A program made the translations under genes and the position numbers. The notes under the pieces were generated by a model. That model was given only the letters and a program-made list of their open reading frames with translations. It was not told the DNA's origin and did not search any database. DNA of 31,544 nt from the NCBI GenBank assembly GCA_016930895.1, contig JAFGFV010000008.1:1-31544 (forward strand), in the 5' to 3' direction. Shown here piece by piece: positions 6,704-15,080 of the stretch; within the stretch, counting starts at the first letter, position 1; every line of letters starts with the position of its first letter. Source of the DNA: Spirochaetales bacterium. GTDB lineage: Bacteria > Spirochaetota > Spirochaetia > SZUA-6 > DRHE01.

Positions 6704-7881
6704 CCGGGCGGCGCCGAGGATTTCTCTACCGCCCTCACCAGAGCGTCGACCTTCTGCGGCGGGGTCTGGGGATCGATCACGTCGGTCCTGATCATGAAGC
6801 GGCATTCTCTGGCCGCATCGATCATCTGCCCGATGTGCGTCGCCAGCTCCTCTTCGGAGGCCTCCTTGACCATGTTCTGGTGTATCGCGATCTGAAGCGG
6901 CCGCCCGAGTGCCCCGAAGATGCCACACAGCTCGCGAAGATCACTCATGCTCACCAATGGATTGGCCGGATTGAGCGAGGAACCCATGCAGATCAGTTTC
7001 CCGTGGTCCGCGACCGCCTCATACAGATCGGTGACCTGGCGGAAGTCCGCCTTTGGCACGGCCGTGTAGAACAGGCAATCCTTGTTCGCGTTGATCAGCC
7101 TCGCGGTATACGGCACCGCAAACTCGCGGTATTGCTCGGGACTCAGGAGCTCGCAGAACCCGTCCGGCATGAAGAACCCGCACTCCCCTCCCCGTGCCAA
7201 TCGCCTGCTGACCGCAATCTCCAGCTCGGTGGCAAACTCGCACAGCCGGTGCACGAGGGCGGGATTGTCGTATAGACAGATCAGCAGCTGATTCACGTCC
7301 AGCAGATAGGTGGCCACCCAGGAAAATGGGGGGTAGATGAAGGTCGTCGGAGGCCCGATCATGTTGCCGAACCTCCTCCTGATGTTCTCGATGGACCAGA
7401 GGTCCGCCGCCATGTACGGGTCCAGATCCGGGATCTCCAGCCTTTCCAGCTCACGTCCGTCCTTCAGCACGTACGTGGCCGTGGAGGGCGCAGCGTCCTC
7501 GCTGTATTTCAGCTCTGCGCCCAGGGCCTCCCCGACCTTGTAGCTGTTGATGCGGGTCGCGTTCTGCAGCTCGACCGCGCCCCACCGGATGATCTGCGCG
7601 CAGGTCGTCTTGAAACGCACGACCGGATCGAGAAAGAACTCGTATACGCTCCGGTTAACCAGCTTCGACGAATAGCCGAAGAGCTGAAACGGGACTCGGT
7701 CGAGCTGCCTTCCGGCCAGCAGGGCCTCCAGGCGCTGGCCGGGGCTGTACCCGCTCTCCAGGAGCCTGGTTCTGGCCAGGTCCGCGAATACCCCGATCTC
7801 GATTTCGTCTCTGCTGTCCATGTTCGCGGAGTCCAACTCCACCTCCTCCACGCCGGTCGCGAGACCGCGTCCGGTCGCCAA
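6682..7881 (-). CDS. Uroporphyrinogen decarboxylase-like (UroD superfamily) protein
   Basis: A protein of up to 399 residues with the UroD/methyltransferase TIM-barrel pattern. It has an N-terminal RLEALLAGRQLDRVPFQLFG segment, typical of the large environmental UroD-like family. Further along are FFMPDGFCELLSPEQYREF and a C-terminal MIDAAREC segment. True HemE is about 350 residues and belongs with haem genes; none are here. Members of this family also include corrinoid:CoM methyltransferases and many uncharacterised catabolic-cluster proteins. It is the last gene of the TRAP unit, 7 nt after the DctM stop. Two starts compete: TTG at 7881 with AGGGG 4-5 nt upstream, and ATG at 7821 (MDSRDEIE) with a purine-rich GGAGGAGGTGGAG about 16 nt upstream. 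Function is unknown; a methyl- or carboxyl-group reaction on the imported substrate is speculation. Confidence 0.8.
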   Translation of the reverse strand: MATGRGLATGVEEVELDSANMDSRDEIEIGVFADLARTRLLESGYSPGQRLEALLAGRQLDRVPFQLFGYSSKLVNRSVYEFFLDPVVRFKTTCAQIIRWGAVELQNATRINSYKVGEALGAELKYSEDAAPSTATYVLKDGRELERLEIPDLDPYMAADLWSIENIRRRFGNMIGPPTTFIYPPFSWVATYLLDVNQLLICLYDNPALVHRLCEFATELEIAVSRRLARGGECGFFMPDGFCELLSPEQYREFAVPYTARLINANKDCLFYTAVPKADFRQVTDLYEAVADHGKLICMGSSLNPANPLVSMSDLRELCGIFGALGRPLQIAIHQNMVKEASEEELATHIGQMIDAARECRFMIRTDVIDPQTPPQKVDALVRAVEKSSAPPGQPTSSS

Positions 7882-7888
7882 GATTCCC

Positions 7889-9205
7889 CTATCGTGTCGT
7901 CATGCCGGGGAGCCAGAGGGCGACCGCCGGAAAAACCACGATCAGGGCGAGGGCCACGAGATCACAGTAGATGAACGGCAGGGCCGCCCCGATGATGGCC
8001 CCCATGGTGGTGCCCGGTGGAGCTACCCCCTTCATCACGAAGAGGCTCGAGCCAAACGGAGGGGACGTCGTCGCAATTTCCGTGCACAGCAATACCACCA
8101 CGGCAAACCAGACCTTGTTGAAACCCAGGAGTCCGACGATGGGGACGAAAAGCGGGATCGTGATGAGCACCATGGCCGCCGGGGACATGAACATCCCCAG
8201 AAACAGGAGGACGACGATCATCCCGACCACGATCAGGAGGGGGTGCATCGGGAGACCCGTGGCAAACTCGATCAGGCCCCTGGTGGCCCCGCTGGCAGCC
8301 AGGATCTGACCGTAAGTGGTCGCAGAAGCCGTGATGAGGTAGATCATGCCGGTGATCTTGACGGTCTCGATCACGGCCTTCTTGACCATGTCCCAGCTGA
8401 GCCGCCGGTAGGCCGCTGCCAGCAGGAACATGCCCAGAGTTCCGGTTGCCGCCGCCTCGCTGGGCGTGGCGATCCCCAACAGGATCACCCCGATGACCAG
8501 AAACACGATGACGCCGATCGGCAGGATGTACTTGGCTGTGTTGATGAGCTTGGTGGACAACGGCGCAGCCGCCACCTCGTAGGAGGGCGCCACGGTTGGT
8601 TGAATCTTGCACCTCAGGATGATGTACAGCGCATAGAGCAGGGCCATCAGCAAACCGGGAAGGACGATGGCGATCAGGAGCTTGCCGATGGAAACCCCCG
8701 CCAGGGCGCCTATGAACACGGCCATGGCGCTGGGGGGAATCATGATGGCCAGGCCTCCACTGCCCAGGATCGGTCCGAGGCTCATGGGCTTGCCGTAACC
8801 CCGTCGTTCCATCTCTGGCACCAGGGTCGAACCCAGCATGGCCACGCTCCCCATAGTGGCGCCGGTCAACATCGAGAACAGAACCCCGGCCACCACGGCC
8901 AGCAGACCCAGGCGTCCGGGCACCCGACCCATCCAGCTGTCCAGGGTGTCGATCATTTTCGGGGCCAGTCCCGATCGGAACATCACCTCGCCCATCAGGA
9001 TGAACAGGGGCAGCGGCATCAGCACGAAGGTCGCCAGGCTGCTGTAGATGTTCAGGGTGAGCTGCCTGAGACCTGCGACCCCTCCCAGGAAGAAGTATGC
9101 GCCGATCAGGGAGATAAAGAAGAAGCTGAACGCCACGGGCAGTCCCGACATGATGACGACCACGAAACTGCCGATGAGCACCAAGAGCACCCAATACCAG
9201 TCCAC
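7889..9205 (-). CDS. dctM: TRAP transporter large permease subunit (DctM)
   Basis: A 438-residue polytopic membrane protein, the usual size for DctM, with hydrophobic segments along its whole length (about 12 expected). Recognisable DctM stretches are the N-terminal VVIMSGLPVAF, GATMGSVAMLGSTLVPEMERRGYGKPMS in the middle, the LLGIATPSEAAATG loop, and near the end TEIATTSPPFGSSLFVMKGVAPPGTTMG. It forms the ion-driven channel of the tripartite transporter with DctQ and DctP. The start is GTG at 9205, with AGGGG about 9 nt upstream. It lies 56 nt after dctQ and 7 nt before the UroD-like gene. Confidence 0.93.
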   Translation of the reverse strand: MDWYWVLLVLIGSFVVVIMSGLPVAFSFFFISLIGAYFFLGGVAGLRQLTLNIYSSLATFVLMPLPLFILMGEVMFRSGLAPKMIDTLDSWMGRVPGRLGLLAVVAGVLFSMLTGATMGSVAMLGSTLVPEMERRGYGKPMSLGPILGSGGLAIMIPPSAMAVFIGALAGVSIGKLLIAIVLPGLLMALLYALYIILRCKIQPTVAPSYEVAAAPLSTKLINTAKYILPIGVIVFLVIGVILLGIATPSEAAATGTLGMFLLAAAYRRLSWDMVKKAVIETVKITGMIYLITASATTYGQILAASGATRGLIEFATGLPMHPLLIVVGMIVVLLFLGMFMSPAAMVLITIPLFVPIVGLLGFNKVWFAVVVLLCTEIATTSPPFGSSLFVMKGVAPPGTTMGAIIGAALPFIYCDLVALALIVVFPAVALWLPGMTTR

Positions 9206-9261
9206 CCGTGTTCACCCCTGTTGCGGTAACGTCACTCGCGCATTCGGGCCGAGTCCGCTGA

Positions 9262-9774
9262 CTATTCCGATCTGCTCGCCCGCACCAGTCCCCGGACCCT
9301 TCTGAGGAATTGCAGAAACATCAGCAGGAAGCCCACTGGAATGATCAGCAGAAGCGGTGCCTTCGGCGCCCGGAGCACGCTGGCTTGCACGACTCCTCGT
9401 ACGAAGTGGTCCCACACGACTTGGCTGCCGAACCAGACCATGGTCAGACAGATCAGAGCCCCAAGCGAGGAGGTGACGATGCCCAGAACGGCCCGGGGCT
9501 TGGGCTTCAGTCTGGCCGAGACCATGTCCATGGTGACATGTGCCTCCTTTCTCAGGACCCAGGCAGCGGCGAGAAAGGTCATCCAGACCTGGCACCACTC
9601 CACGACCTCGAGCACCCAGGAGGTCGGCCGCTGCAGGAGGTACCTCATGACGACTTCGAGTATCACAGCGCCCATCGTGAACAGGATGACCAGGGCAGCT
9701 GCGCCGCCGCCCAAGGTCATCACGAAGTCTAGAGGGGCCCCCTTCCTTCTAATGGGGTTCACAAGACACTCCAT
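9262..9774 (-). CDS. dctQ: TRAP transporter small permease subunit (DctQ)
   Basis: A 170-residue membrane protein with the four-helix DctQ pattern: hydrophobic segments near 18-42, 58-76, 92-112 and 138-156. The family WVLEVVEWCQVWMTFLAAAW region precedes a basic KEAHVTMDMV loop. The C-terminus is short and basic. It sits between dctP (39 nt gap) and dctM (56 nt gap), the common P-Q-M order. The ATG at 9774 has little ribosome site. A GTG at 9762 (VNPIRRKG) has GGAG 6-7 nt upstream and may be the real start, giving 166 residues. Confidence 0.88.
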   Translation of the reverse strand: MECLVNPIRRKGAPLDFVMTLGGGAAALVILFTMGAVILEVVMRYLLQRPTSWVLEVVEWCQVWMTFLAAAWVLRKEAHVTMDMVSARLKPKPRAVLGIVTSSLGALICLTMVWFGSQVVWDHFVRGVVQASVLRAPKAPLLLIIPVGFLLMFLQFLRRVRGLVRASRSE

Positions 9775-9813
9775 CGAGACGGCTCAGTCATCCGAGCCGT
9801 CGGCGACACGGAT

Positions 9814-10830
9814 TCAGTCGTTCAACATCGCTCTGAACTTGCTCACGAGGGCCGGATCGACGTCCCTCTCGATCTCCGCCCACTTGGCCCCCAGGGCAAC
9901 CTCCTGGAACCTCTCGGCATCGCTTGGGGAGAACTCCACGATCTCCATCCCTTCCTCCAGCAGCTTCTGGCGTATGTCTTCCGCCGCGGTCCTCAGAAGA
10001 TCCACCGACTCCACCTCCAGCTCGACCATGATGTCGGTCAGCATGGTCTGGAGGTGCGCAGGCAGCCGGTTCCAGCTGTCCAGGTTCATGAGCATCGCCG
10101 TCAGAGCCGAACAGAGCGAATACGGCACCCAACAGCTGGTCACCTCGTACAGGCTGTCGGTATAGTGACTGGCCAGTACCCCCGCGACGCCATCCACTAC
10201 GCCCCGCTCCAGAGCGCTGTATTTCTCCGCCATCGGCACCCGGACCCCGCTGCCTCCCCAGGCCTGGATCGAGGCCAGATTGGTCGGGCCGGCGGCGAAT
10301 TTCAGACCGGCCAGTTGCTCGGGCCTGCTGATCTTTTTTTTCAGGAAGAGGTAGCTGCCGTCCTCGTAAGCCGCGAAGCTTCCCAGGTACATCATGTTGG
10401 CGCCCTTGTGCGTCTCCACCAGGAACTCGTGCGCCCCTGTGCGGCGCCACTCGGGCGGGTCGAGGTTACCAAGGTTCATTCCCCCCACGATCGGGAGGAT
10501 GCCGACGTAGGCAGCTGGAAAAATGATCAAGAGGTCGAAGACTCCGGTTCTCAGCGCTTCCGGCTGATCGTAGAGGGCGGCAACCTCCGTGGCCCCGAGA
10601 TACTTGATCTCGAGCTCGCCCTTTGCCTGTTCGTTGACCCGCTGCATGAACTTTTCCAGCGGAACGGCGTTGTTGTGGCTCAGGGGCCCAAACGACACTG
10701 CCCTCAAAACGACGGGCTCGGCGCCGGTGCCCGCGGCTTCTTCCTGCCCCGCCGCAACGGCCAGCGGTGCCGACGCCGCCAGGATCAGGCAGCCGGCAAC
10801 GATAGTGGCAATCGATTTCCTCAGATTCAC
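9814..10830 (-). CDS. dctP: TRAP transporter substrate-binding protein (DctP)
   Basis: A 338-residue periplasmic binding protein. A signal peptide spans about 1-26, ending ...PLAVA before a mature AGQEEAAGTG spacer. The DctP body follows: VVLRAVSFGPLSHNNAVPLEKFMQRV at the start, a central PEQLAGLKFA segment (family P-x-DLKGLKIR-like), the VPMAEKYSALERGVVDGVAG motif and a long helical C-terminus. The family arginine position is hard to place. DctP proteins bind carboxylated ligands such as sugar acids, but ligand type cannot be read here. The start is GTG at 10830 with GGGAGG 5-6 nt upstream. A promoter lies about 125-150 nt upstream, so this gene heads the TRAP unit. A VAGC lipobox-like match at 11-14 falls too early in the hydrophobic core to be convincing. 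Confidence 0.92.
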   Translation of the reverse strand: MNLRKSIATIVAGCLILAASAPLAVAAGQEEAAGTGAEPVVLRAVSFGPLSHNNAVPLEKFMQRVNEQAKGELEIKYLGATEVAALYDQPEALRTGVFDLLIIFPAAYVGILPIVGGMNLGNLDPPEWRRTGAHEFLVETHKGANMMYLGSFAAYEDGSYLFLKKKISRPEQLAGLKFAAGPTNLASIQAWGGSGVRVPMAEKYSALERGVVDGVAGVLASHYTDSLYEVTSCWVPYSLCSALTAMLMNLDSWNRLPAHLQTMLTDIMVELEVESVDLLRTAAEDIRQKLLEEGMEIVEFSPSDAERFQEVALGAKWAEIERDVDPALVSKFRAMLND

Positions 10831-10953
10831 GGTGTCCTCCCTTTCCAGACATGGATCGTTTGCGATGCGGCTACTCGGTGGCTGCTTGGATCGCTCGATG
10901 GACCCTCTGGACTACGTCCCGCAAGGCCCACCCGACCGTCCTCCCGTTCAGAG

Positions 10954-10982
10954 ACTCTAACCCATGGTCAGGGAGCCGTCAA
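10954..10982 (-). promoter_or_regulatory. Sigma70-type promoter for the TRAP/UroD-like unit
   Basis: In the 197-bp gap (10831-11027) between the lactonase-like gene and dctP, the minus strand reads TTGACG (10977-10982), a 17-nt spacer and TAGAGT (10954-10959): five of six and four of six consensus bases at the ideal spacing. The spacer contains TGACCATGGGTTA, a near-palindrome that could be an operator. Predicted leader is about 115 nt. No gene was found in this gap. Confidence 0.6.
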
Positions 10983-11027
10983 TCCGAGGTCGAGGGACAT
11001 GGTGGGGCAGGCGCCGGATTCTCCGCC

Positions 11028-12014
11028 TCAGCGCGGCTCGAGCTCCGACATGGTTGCCGGCATTTCGTGCCGGGTGTTGACCTGCTGCGCGTCCGTGACC
11101 AGGTCGAAGCAGGACAGGATGAGCTTCCCCTTCCAGATGATCGGCTCTCCGGGCTGGTCGAGCTCGCCGTGCAGCCCGTCCGTGTCGGGGCTCTGCGCGA
11201 TGCGGGTCACCTTCCCGCTGGGGGCCACCTTGGCCACCGCGTTGGCGCAGAAATCGGCGATGAACAGGTTGCCCTCCGCGTCGAGGATCATCCCGTCGGT
11301 GGACTTGAGCTGAGCGGGGTCCTTGGCCCAGACCTTGTTCGCCCGCACCGAGCCATCGTCGTTGAAGGTGATCTTGTGCACGGCGCCGTCGCCGAAGTTC
11401 CCGACGTACAGGTTTCCCGCCTTGTCGAACTCGATCCCATCCACGCCGTACTGGATGTCCCTGTTGTACGTGATGAAGGTGGTCAGGATGTTCCGGTCCT
11501 CCAGGGTGTTGGTGATCTCGATACCCTCCGCGTCCAGCGGAAAGCGGTACACGCAGCTGACCAGCAGCCCCGATGGGTCCTTCACCCTGGAGAGCATGCT
11601 GTGCGTCACGTACACGTGGTTCCCGTGGACGCGCAGCCCGTTGGGGTGTTCCATGCTGCGGGCGACCACCGTGGTCTTGACCACCTTTCCATCCCGGATC
11701 CGCAGTCTCAGAATCCGTCCCTTGAAGATCAGCTCGGGAGCGCCCGACCAGCCCTGGTTGTCGACAACGTACAGGTCCCAATCGGGGCCGAAGCCGATGC
11801 CCATGGGAAAGGCGTGCCCGGTCTCCTCCAGCACCGGCACGTCGAACCACTTGCGGATTTCCTTCTTCTCGTCGATCTTGAGGATGCACCCGGGCTTCGA
11901 AAGATCGGCGTAGTTGGGACAGGCCAGGATCAGGTTCCCCTCCTCGTCGATGGCCATCCCGTCCGGAGTACAGACGTAGTCCGGGAGAATGGCGAACAGT
12001 CTCGGTTCCTGCAT
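11028..12014 (-). CDS. SMP-30/gluconolactonase/LRE-like beta-propeller protein
   Basis: A 328-residue protein with repeated beta-propeller blades of the DEEGNLILA / DKAGNLYVGNF / DAEGNLFIADF type, as in SMP-30/gluconolactonase family proteins. These open aldonolactones to aldonic acids using one divalent metal. Candidate metal ligands are Asn125 (EHPNGL) and Asp192 (YGVDGI); the N-terminal glutamate of classical SMP-30 is not obvious (CTPDGMAIDEEGN there). No signal peptide is seen, so it is likely cytoplasmic. The ATG at 12014 has GAGGAG about 9 nt upstream; the longer in-frame upstream reading is a shadow of the dehydrogenase. It is the last gene before the TRAP promoter and follows the MDR dehydrogenase by 43 nt, a pairing that fits oxidation to a lactone and then hydrolysis. 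Confidence 0.82.
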   Translation of the reverse strand: MQEPRLFAILPDYVCTPDGMAIDEEGNLILACPNYADLSKPGCILKIDEKKEIRKWFDVPVLEETGHAFPMGIGFGPDWDLYVVDNQGWSGAPELIFKGRILRLRIRDGKVVKTTVVARSMEHPNGLRVHGNHVYVTHSMLSRVKDPSGLLVSCVYRFPLDAEGIEITNTLEDRNILTTFITYNRDIQYGVDGIEFDKAGNLYVGNFGDGAVHKITFNDDGSVRANKVWAKDPAQLKSTDGMILDAEGNLFIADFCANAVAKVAPSGKVTRIAQSPDTDGLHGELDQPGEPIIWKGKLILSCFDLVTDAQQVNTRHEMPATMSELEPR

Positions 12015-12057
12015 GTCGGATCGCTCCTCTTCGTCAGGATATTGCGGCGCCCAGAAT

Positions 12058-13101
12058 CTAGAAACGCAGCAGGGTCTTGAGGGCCCCCGGCCCCGTAGTG
12101 GCCTCCAGCGCCCGGTCGATCTGGCGCAGCGGGAATTCCGCCGTGATGAAGTTTTCGTGAGACAGCTTGCCCTCCCGGATCCATTCGACCAGCGGCTCCT
12201 GAGCCGCCGCCTCGGCGATTCGGGTGGGCCATTGGTGCATGAACAGGGTGAAGTTGTACGGCCCCGAATCCTTGGAGATGGTGAGCGTCGACGCACTCAC
12301 CACCCCGTAGACGCAGATCGAACCGGCCATCCGGATCAGGGGAAGCCCCGCGTTGATGATTTCCTCCCTCCCGACCGCATCCACGACTGCATCGAGCGGC
12401 TTGCCGCGCCGAGCCGTCAGATCCTGGAGCTCCCGCGAGTCGGGCGCGAAGGTCGCGTCGGCGCCCAGCGCCTCCGCCCGCTCTCTCTTCAGGGGGAGTG
12501 GATCGACCACCCCGACCCATCCCAGGCCCAGCAATCGGGCGAACCGGCAGAAGCTCAGGCCGACGGGCCCGGCTCCGAACACGAGAATGTCGTCCCCCGG
12601 TTTGAGCTGGAAATCGCTGAACCCTGCATAGACTTCCCGCCAGGTACACAGAAGGCAGGCGCTCTCCAGGGGGATGTCGGCGGGTACCTTCTTCATGATC
12701 TGGAACACGTCGACCCAGCCGTGGGCTTGGTCGGCCACCCCGTCCGCGGCCATGGCGGCATGATCGGTGGCGACCACGAACTCGCTGAACCCACCCCATC
12801 CGGATGAATACCGCGGATCCGTCGGCTTGAGCAGCAGCCCGCCGATTACGTGGTCCCCTGGCTCAAAGCTCCGCACCTTGTCGCCGACGGATTCGACCAC
12901 GCCGGCAGACTCATGCCCGAGGAGCAGGGGGTACTGTTCCGGGCCAATCCCCGGAAAGTGGCCGCCCACGAGCTTGCGGTCCGTGGCGTTGCAGATCATG
13001 GCCACCGCGTTCCGCACGACCGCTTCATAGGGCCCGGGCTCCGGCCTCGGGATCTCCACGATCGCCACTTTCCCCGGCACATCCACTGCTATCGAAAACA
13101 T
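12058..13101 (-). CDS. Zinc-type medium-chain dehydrogenase (polyol/sugar dehydrogenase-like)
   Basis: A 347-residue MDR-family dehydrogenase. Catalytic zinc ligands are Cys37 (MICNATD) and His63-Glu64 (GHESAG). The Rossmann fold opens with VFGAGPVG (GAGPVG at 176-181). The four-cysteine structural zinc lobe of classical MDRs is absent; a SSGWGGFSEFVV stretch stands in that region. It probably oxidises a sugar or polyol hydroxyl with NAD(P)+ in the cytoplasm. The ATG at 13101 follows a very purine-rich GGAGAGGAGGAG site. It is paralogous to the MDR at 20426-21460, sharing ICN-TD, GHESAG and the SS-WGGF insert. It lies between an SDR (43 nt) and the lactonase-like gene (43 nt). Substrate unknown. 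Confidence 0.87.
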   Translation of the reverse strand: MFSIAVDVPGKVAIVEIPRPEPGPYEAVVRNAVAMICNATDRKLVGGHFPGIGPEQYPLLLGHESAGVVESVGDKVRSFEPGDHVIGGLLLKPTDPRYSSGWGGFSEFVVATDHAAMAADGVADQAHGWVDVFQIMKKVPADIPLESACLLCTWREVYAGFSDFQLKPGDDILVFGAGPVGLSFCRFARLLGLGWVGVVDPLPLKRERAEALGADATFAPDSRELQDLTARRGKPLDAVVDAVGREEIINAGLPLIRMAGSICVYGVVSASTLTISKDSGPYNFTLFMHQWPTRIAEAAAQEPLVEWIREGKLSHENFITAEFPLRQIDRALEATTGPGALKTLLRF

Positions 13102-13144
13102 GCTCCGCTCCTCCTCTCCTGCGCCCTTTCGCCCCTGCGGGCCG

Positions 13145-13909
13145 CTACAGTATGGTGTAGCCTCCGTCGACGATGAGATTGTGCCCCGTGATGTAGGAGG
13201 CAAGATCGGATACGAGGAAGAGAACCGGGCCGCACATCTCACGCACTTCCGCCAGACGGCCCATGGGAATGAGCTTCTTCCAGGTTTCGATCATGTCCAG
13301 GATTTCTTCCCGTTTGTTCATCTCCGTGAGAGTGTAGCCGGGGCTGACCACGTTGACCCGGATCCCGCTCCGGGCGTATTCGAAGGCCAGGGACCTCGAG
13401 AGCATGATCAGCCCCGCCTTCGAGGTGTTGTAGTGAGCCTGCAGCTGCGGCGTGTTGACCGCCACCCCCGAGATGGAAGCGATATTGACGATGCTTCCCC
13501 CCCGAGCGCTCATGAGCGGGATCTCCCGCTTGCAGCAGCGGTACACCCCCTTGAGATTCGTCTCGAAGACGTTGTCCCAGTCGCTGTCCTGCATCGAAAG
13601 GAAGTCCACGTTGGAGGCGACTCCCGCGTTGTTCACGGCGATGTCGAGAGCGCCGAACTCCCTCTCCAGGGTGTCGAAGGCCTCGGTCACGCTGTCCGCG
13701 GAGCGGACGTCGATACCGAGCGGAAAGCAGCGCACCCCGTGCTTCGCCTCGAGGCTTCGAGCCGCTTCGGAGGCACCCTCGAGGTGCCTCGCTCCGATCG
13801 CCACCTCGACTCCCTCGGAAGCCAGGGCCTCTGCGATGCCAAACCCGATTCCCCGGGACGCTCCCGTGACCACGGCTTTCTTGCCCGAAAGACCAAATCT
13901 GTACTCCAT
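13145..13909 (-). CDS. Classical short-chain dehydrogenase/reductase
   Basis: A 254-residue SDR of the classical FabG/gluconate-5-dehydrogenase type. The cofactor motif TGASRGIG is at 15-22 and NNAG at 93-96. The catalytic set is Asn119 region (NLKG), Ser145, Tyr160 and Lys164 (YNTSK), and the C-terminus is IVDGGYTIL. The ATG at 13909 is directly preceded by GGGAGGAG at good spacing and is preferred to a TTG at 13921. It lies 15 nt after the HAD gene. Substrate is not resolvable; in such clusters SDRs often interconvert keto-sugars, polyols or keto-acids. Confidence 0.9.
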   Translation of the reverse strand: MEYRFGLSGKKAVVTGASRGIGFGIAEALASEGVEVAIGARHLEGASEAARSLEAKHGVRCFPLGIDVRSADSVTEAFDTLEREFGALDIAVNNAGVASNVDFLSMQDSDWDNVFETNLKGVYRCCKREIPLMSARGGSIVNIASISGVAVNTPQLQAHYNTSKAGLIMLSRSLAFEYARSGIRVNVVSPGYTLTEMNKREEILDMIETWKKLIPMGRLAEVREMCGPVLFLVSDLASYITGHNLIVDGGYTIL

Positions 13910-13924
13910 GGCTCCTCCCAACGA

Positions 13925-14611
13925 TCAACCCTCGGCTTCAATACCCTCGAAGAGGCGGGACAGTCCCGCCAGCTCGAGGTCTGTGAAGTCCCGGATGATC
14001 ATGTCCGCATCCGTGATCTGCTCCACCGGCAGGGTCGTGGCCACGGCGACCACCTTCGCTCCGCAAGCCCGCGCCGCCGCGAGGCCCAGCCTGGAGTCCT
14101 CGAACACGACGCAGCGCTCCGGCTCCCGTCCCAGCAGAGCAGCCGCCTTGCGGAAGATCTCCGGGTCCGGCTTGCCGCGCCTCACCATGGTCGCGTCGAC
14201 GATCACAGGAAAGAACTCCCGGGTCCCCGTTCCGGCCAGCACCATCTCGATGTTCTCCGGCTCAGCCGAGGTGGCCAATGCCATGGGAACCCCCGCCGAG
14301 TCGAGCTCGCGCAGGAGGCGCAGAAGCCCGGGAGCGGGCGCGACCTCCCCCCGGTACAGCGAACGGTACACAGACTCTTTGCGGTCGTTGAGCTCCCGCA
14401 CCCCGACAGGGGAAATTCCCTCACCGTAGATCGCCTTGGCCGTCTCCTGGGGGGTCTTCCCGTTGAGGCTGTGATCGTACTCCTCCCGCGTCAGGGTGAT
14501 GCCCCGCGAGCGCAGGATCTGGCGCCATGCCCTGTAGTGGAACGAAGCGTTGTCGACGAGCACCCCGTCCATGTCGAAGATCGCCCCGAAGATCCCCCGC
14601 GGCCCGGCCAT
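13925..14611 (-). CDS. HAD-superfamily hydrolase, beta-phosphoglucomutase-like
   Basis: A 228-residue HAD protein. Motif I is IFDMDGVLVDN (nucleophile Asp13, acid Asp15). A helical cap (about 18-90) has the HYRAWRQILRSRGI entry typical of beta-phosphoglucomutase-like members. Motif II is in ALATSAEPEN, motif III Lys in RRGKPDPE and motif IV in VVFEDSRLG. Such enzymes are either sugar-phosphate phosphatases or hexose-phosphate mutases. The ATG at 14611 is the only good start after the previous stop (32-nt gap), with GAGAAGG about 11 nt upstream. Its role may be dephosphorylation of a sugar phosphate formed by the cluster's kinases, but this is inference. Confidence 0.87.
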   Translation of the reverse strand: MAGPRGIFGAIFDMDGVLVDNASFHYRAWRQILRSRGITLTREEYDHSLNGKTPQETAKAIYGEGISPVGVRELNDRKESVYRSLYRGEVAPAPGLLRLLRELDSAGVPMALATSAEPENIEMVLAGTGTREFFPVIVDATMVRRGKPDPEIFRKAAALLGREPERCVVFEDSRLGLAAARACGAKVVAVATTLPVEQITDADMIIRDFTDLELAGLSRLFEGIEAEG

Positions 14612-14643
14612 CTCAGTACCAGCCTTCTCGGTACACGCCTTCT

Positions 14644-15021
14644 CTACAGAAGACGGTTGCCCCCGCAGTAGACCTCTTCCACCATGACCACCGCGGCCGC
14701 CCGGCCCGGGTGCTTGGTCGGGTTCCAGCACTTCATCGCGTCGTAGATCGGACCGTTGGTGTGATACTCGATCCCACCCTTGATCTGGTAGGACTTCTTC
14801 TGGCGGGTGATGAACAGCACGGCCCCTCGCGATCCGGCCTCGATGTTCCGGAGGGACTTGTTGAAATAGTTGTCCGCGACGACGATCCTGTCGTCGCCGT
14901 ACAGGTTGACACAGCTGGCGTAGATCGCGTTCGGAACCCCCTCGGGATCCACGGTCGCGAAGACAGCGGCACCGTCCCGATCGTTCCAGGCCGCCTTGAC
15001 CTCTTCCGGGAGACTCGGCAT
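14644..15021 (-). CDS. Small pyridoxamine 5'-phosphate oxidase-like flavoprotein
   Basis: A 125-residue protein with a PNPOx-like split-barrel pattern. AAVFATVDPEGVPNAIYAS is the first strands, DRIVVADNYFNKSLRNI the FMN-contact region, and GAVLFITRQKKSYQIKG the following strands. True PdxH is about 210 residues, so this is a short FMN-binding or general-stress type. The ATG at 15021 has AGGAG about 10 nt upstream; longer in-frame upstream readings are shadows of the long dehydrogenase. It sits between the long MDR (59 nt) and the HAD gene (32 nt), an unusual companion for a sugar cluster. It could reduce a flavin for a neighbour or be unrelated to sugar use. Confidence 0.8.
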   Translation of the reverse strand: MPSLPEEVKAAWNDRDGAAVFATVDPEGVPNAIYASCVNLYGDDRIVVADNYFNKSLRNIEAGSRGAVLFITRQKKSYQIKGGIEYHTNGPIYDAMKCWNPTKHPGRAAAVVMVEEVYCGGNRLL

Positions 15022-15080
15022 GGGTTCTGTTCTCCTTTCCTCTAGCGTGCCGGCGTTCTCATGATACGCAGTACACCGGC

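Noticed and set aside
7820..9229. 469-residue plus-strand ORF antisense to dctM
   Set aside because: Extremely rich in H, Q, D, E and G with no hydrophobic core; the antisense of a membrane-protein gene with high GC gives this pattern.
10789..10800. Lipobox-like VAGC at residues 11-14 of DctP
   Set aside because: Too early, with a long hydrophobic stretch continuing after the Cys; cleavage by signal peptidase I near residue 26 fits better.
13100..14671. 523-residue plus-strand ORF antisense to the SDR and HAD genes
   Set aside because: Spans two real minus-strand genes and their gap; no motif or ribosome site.
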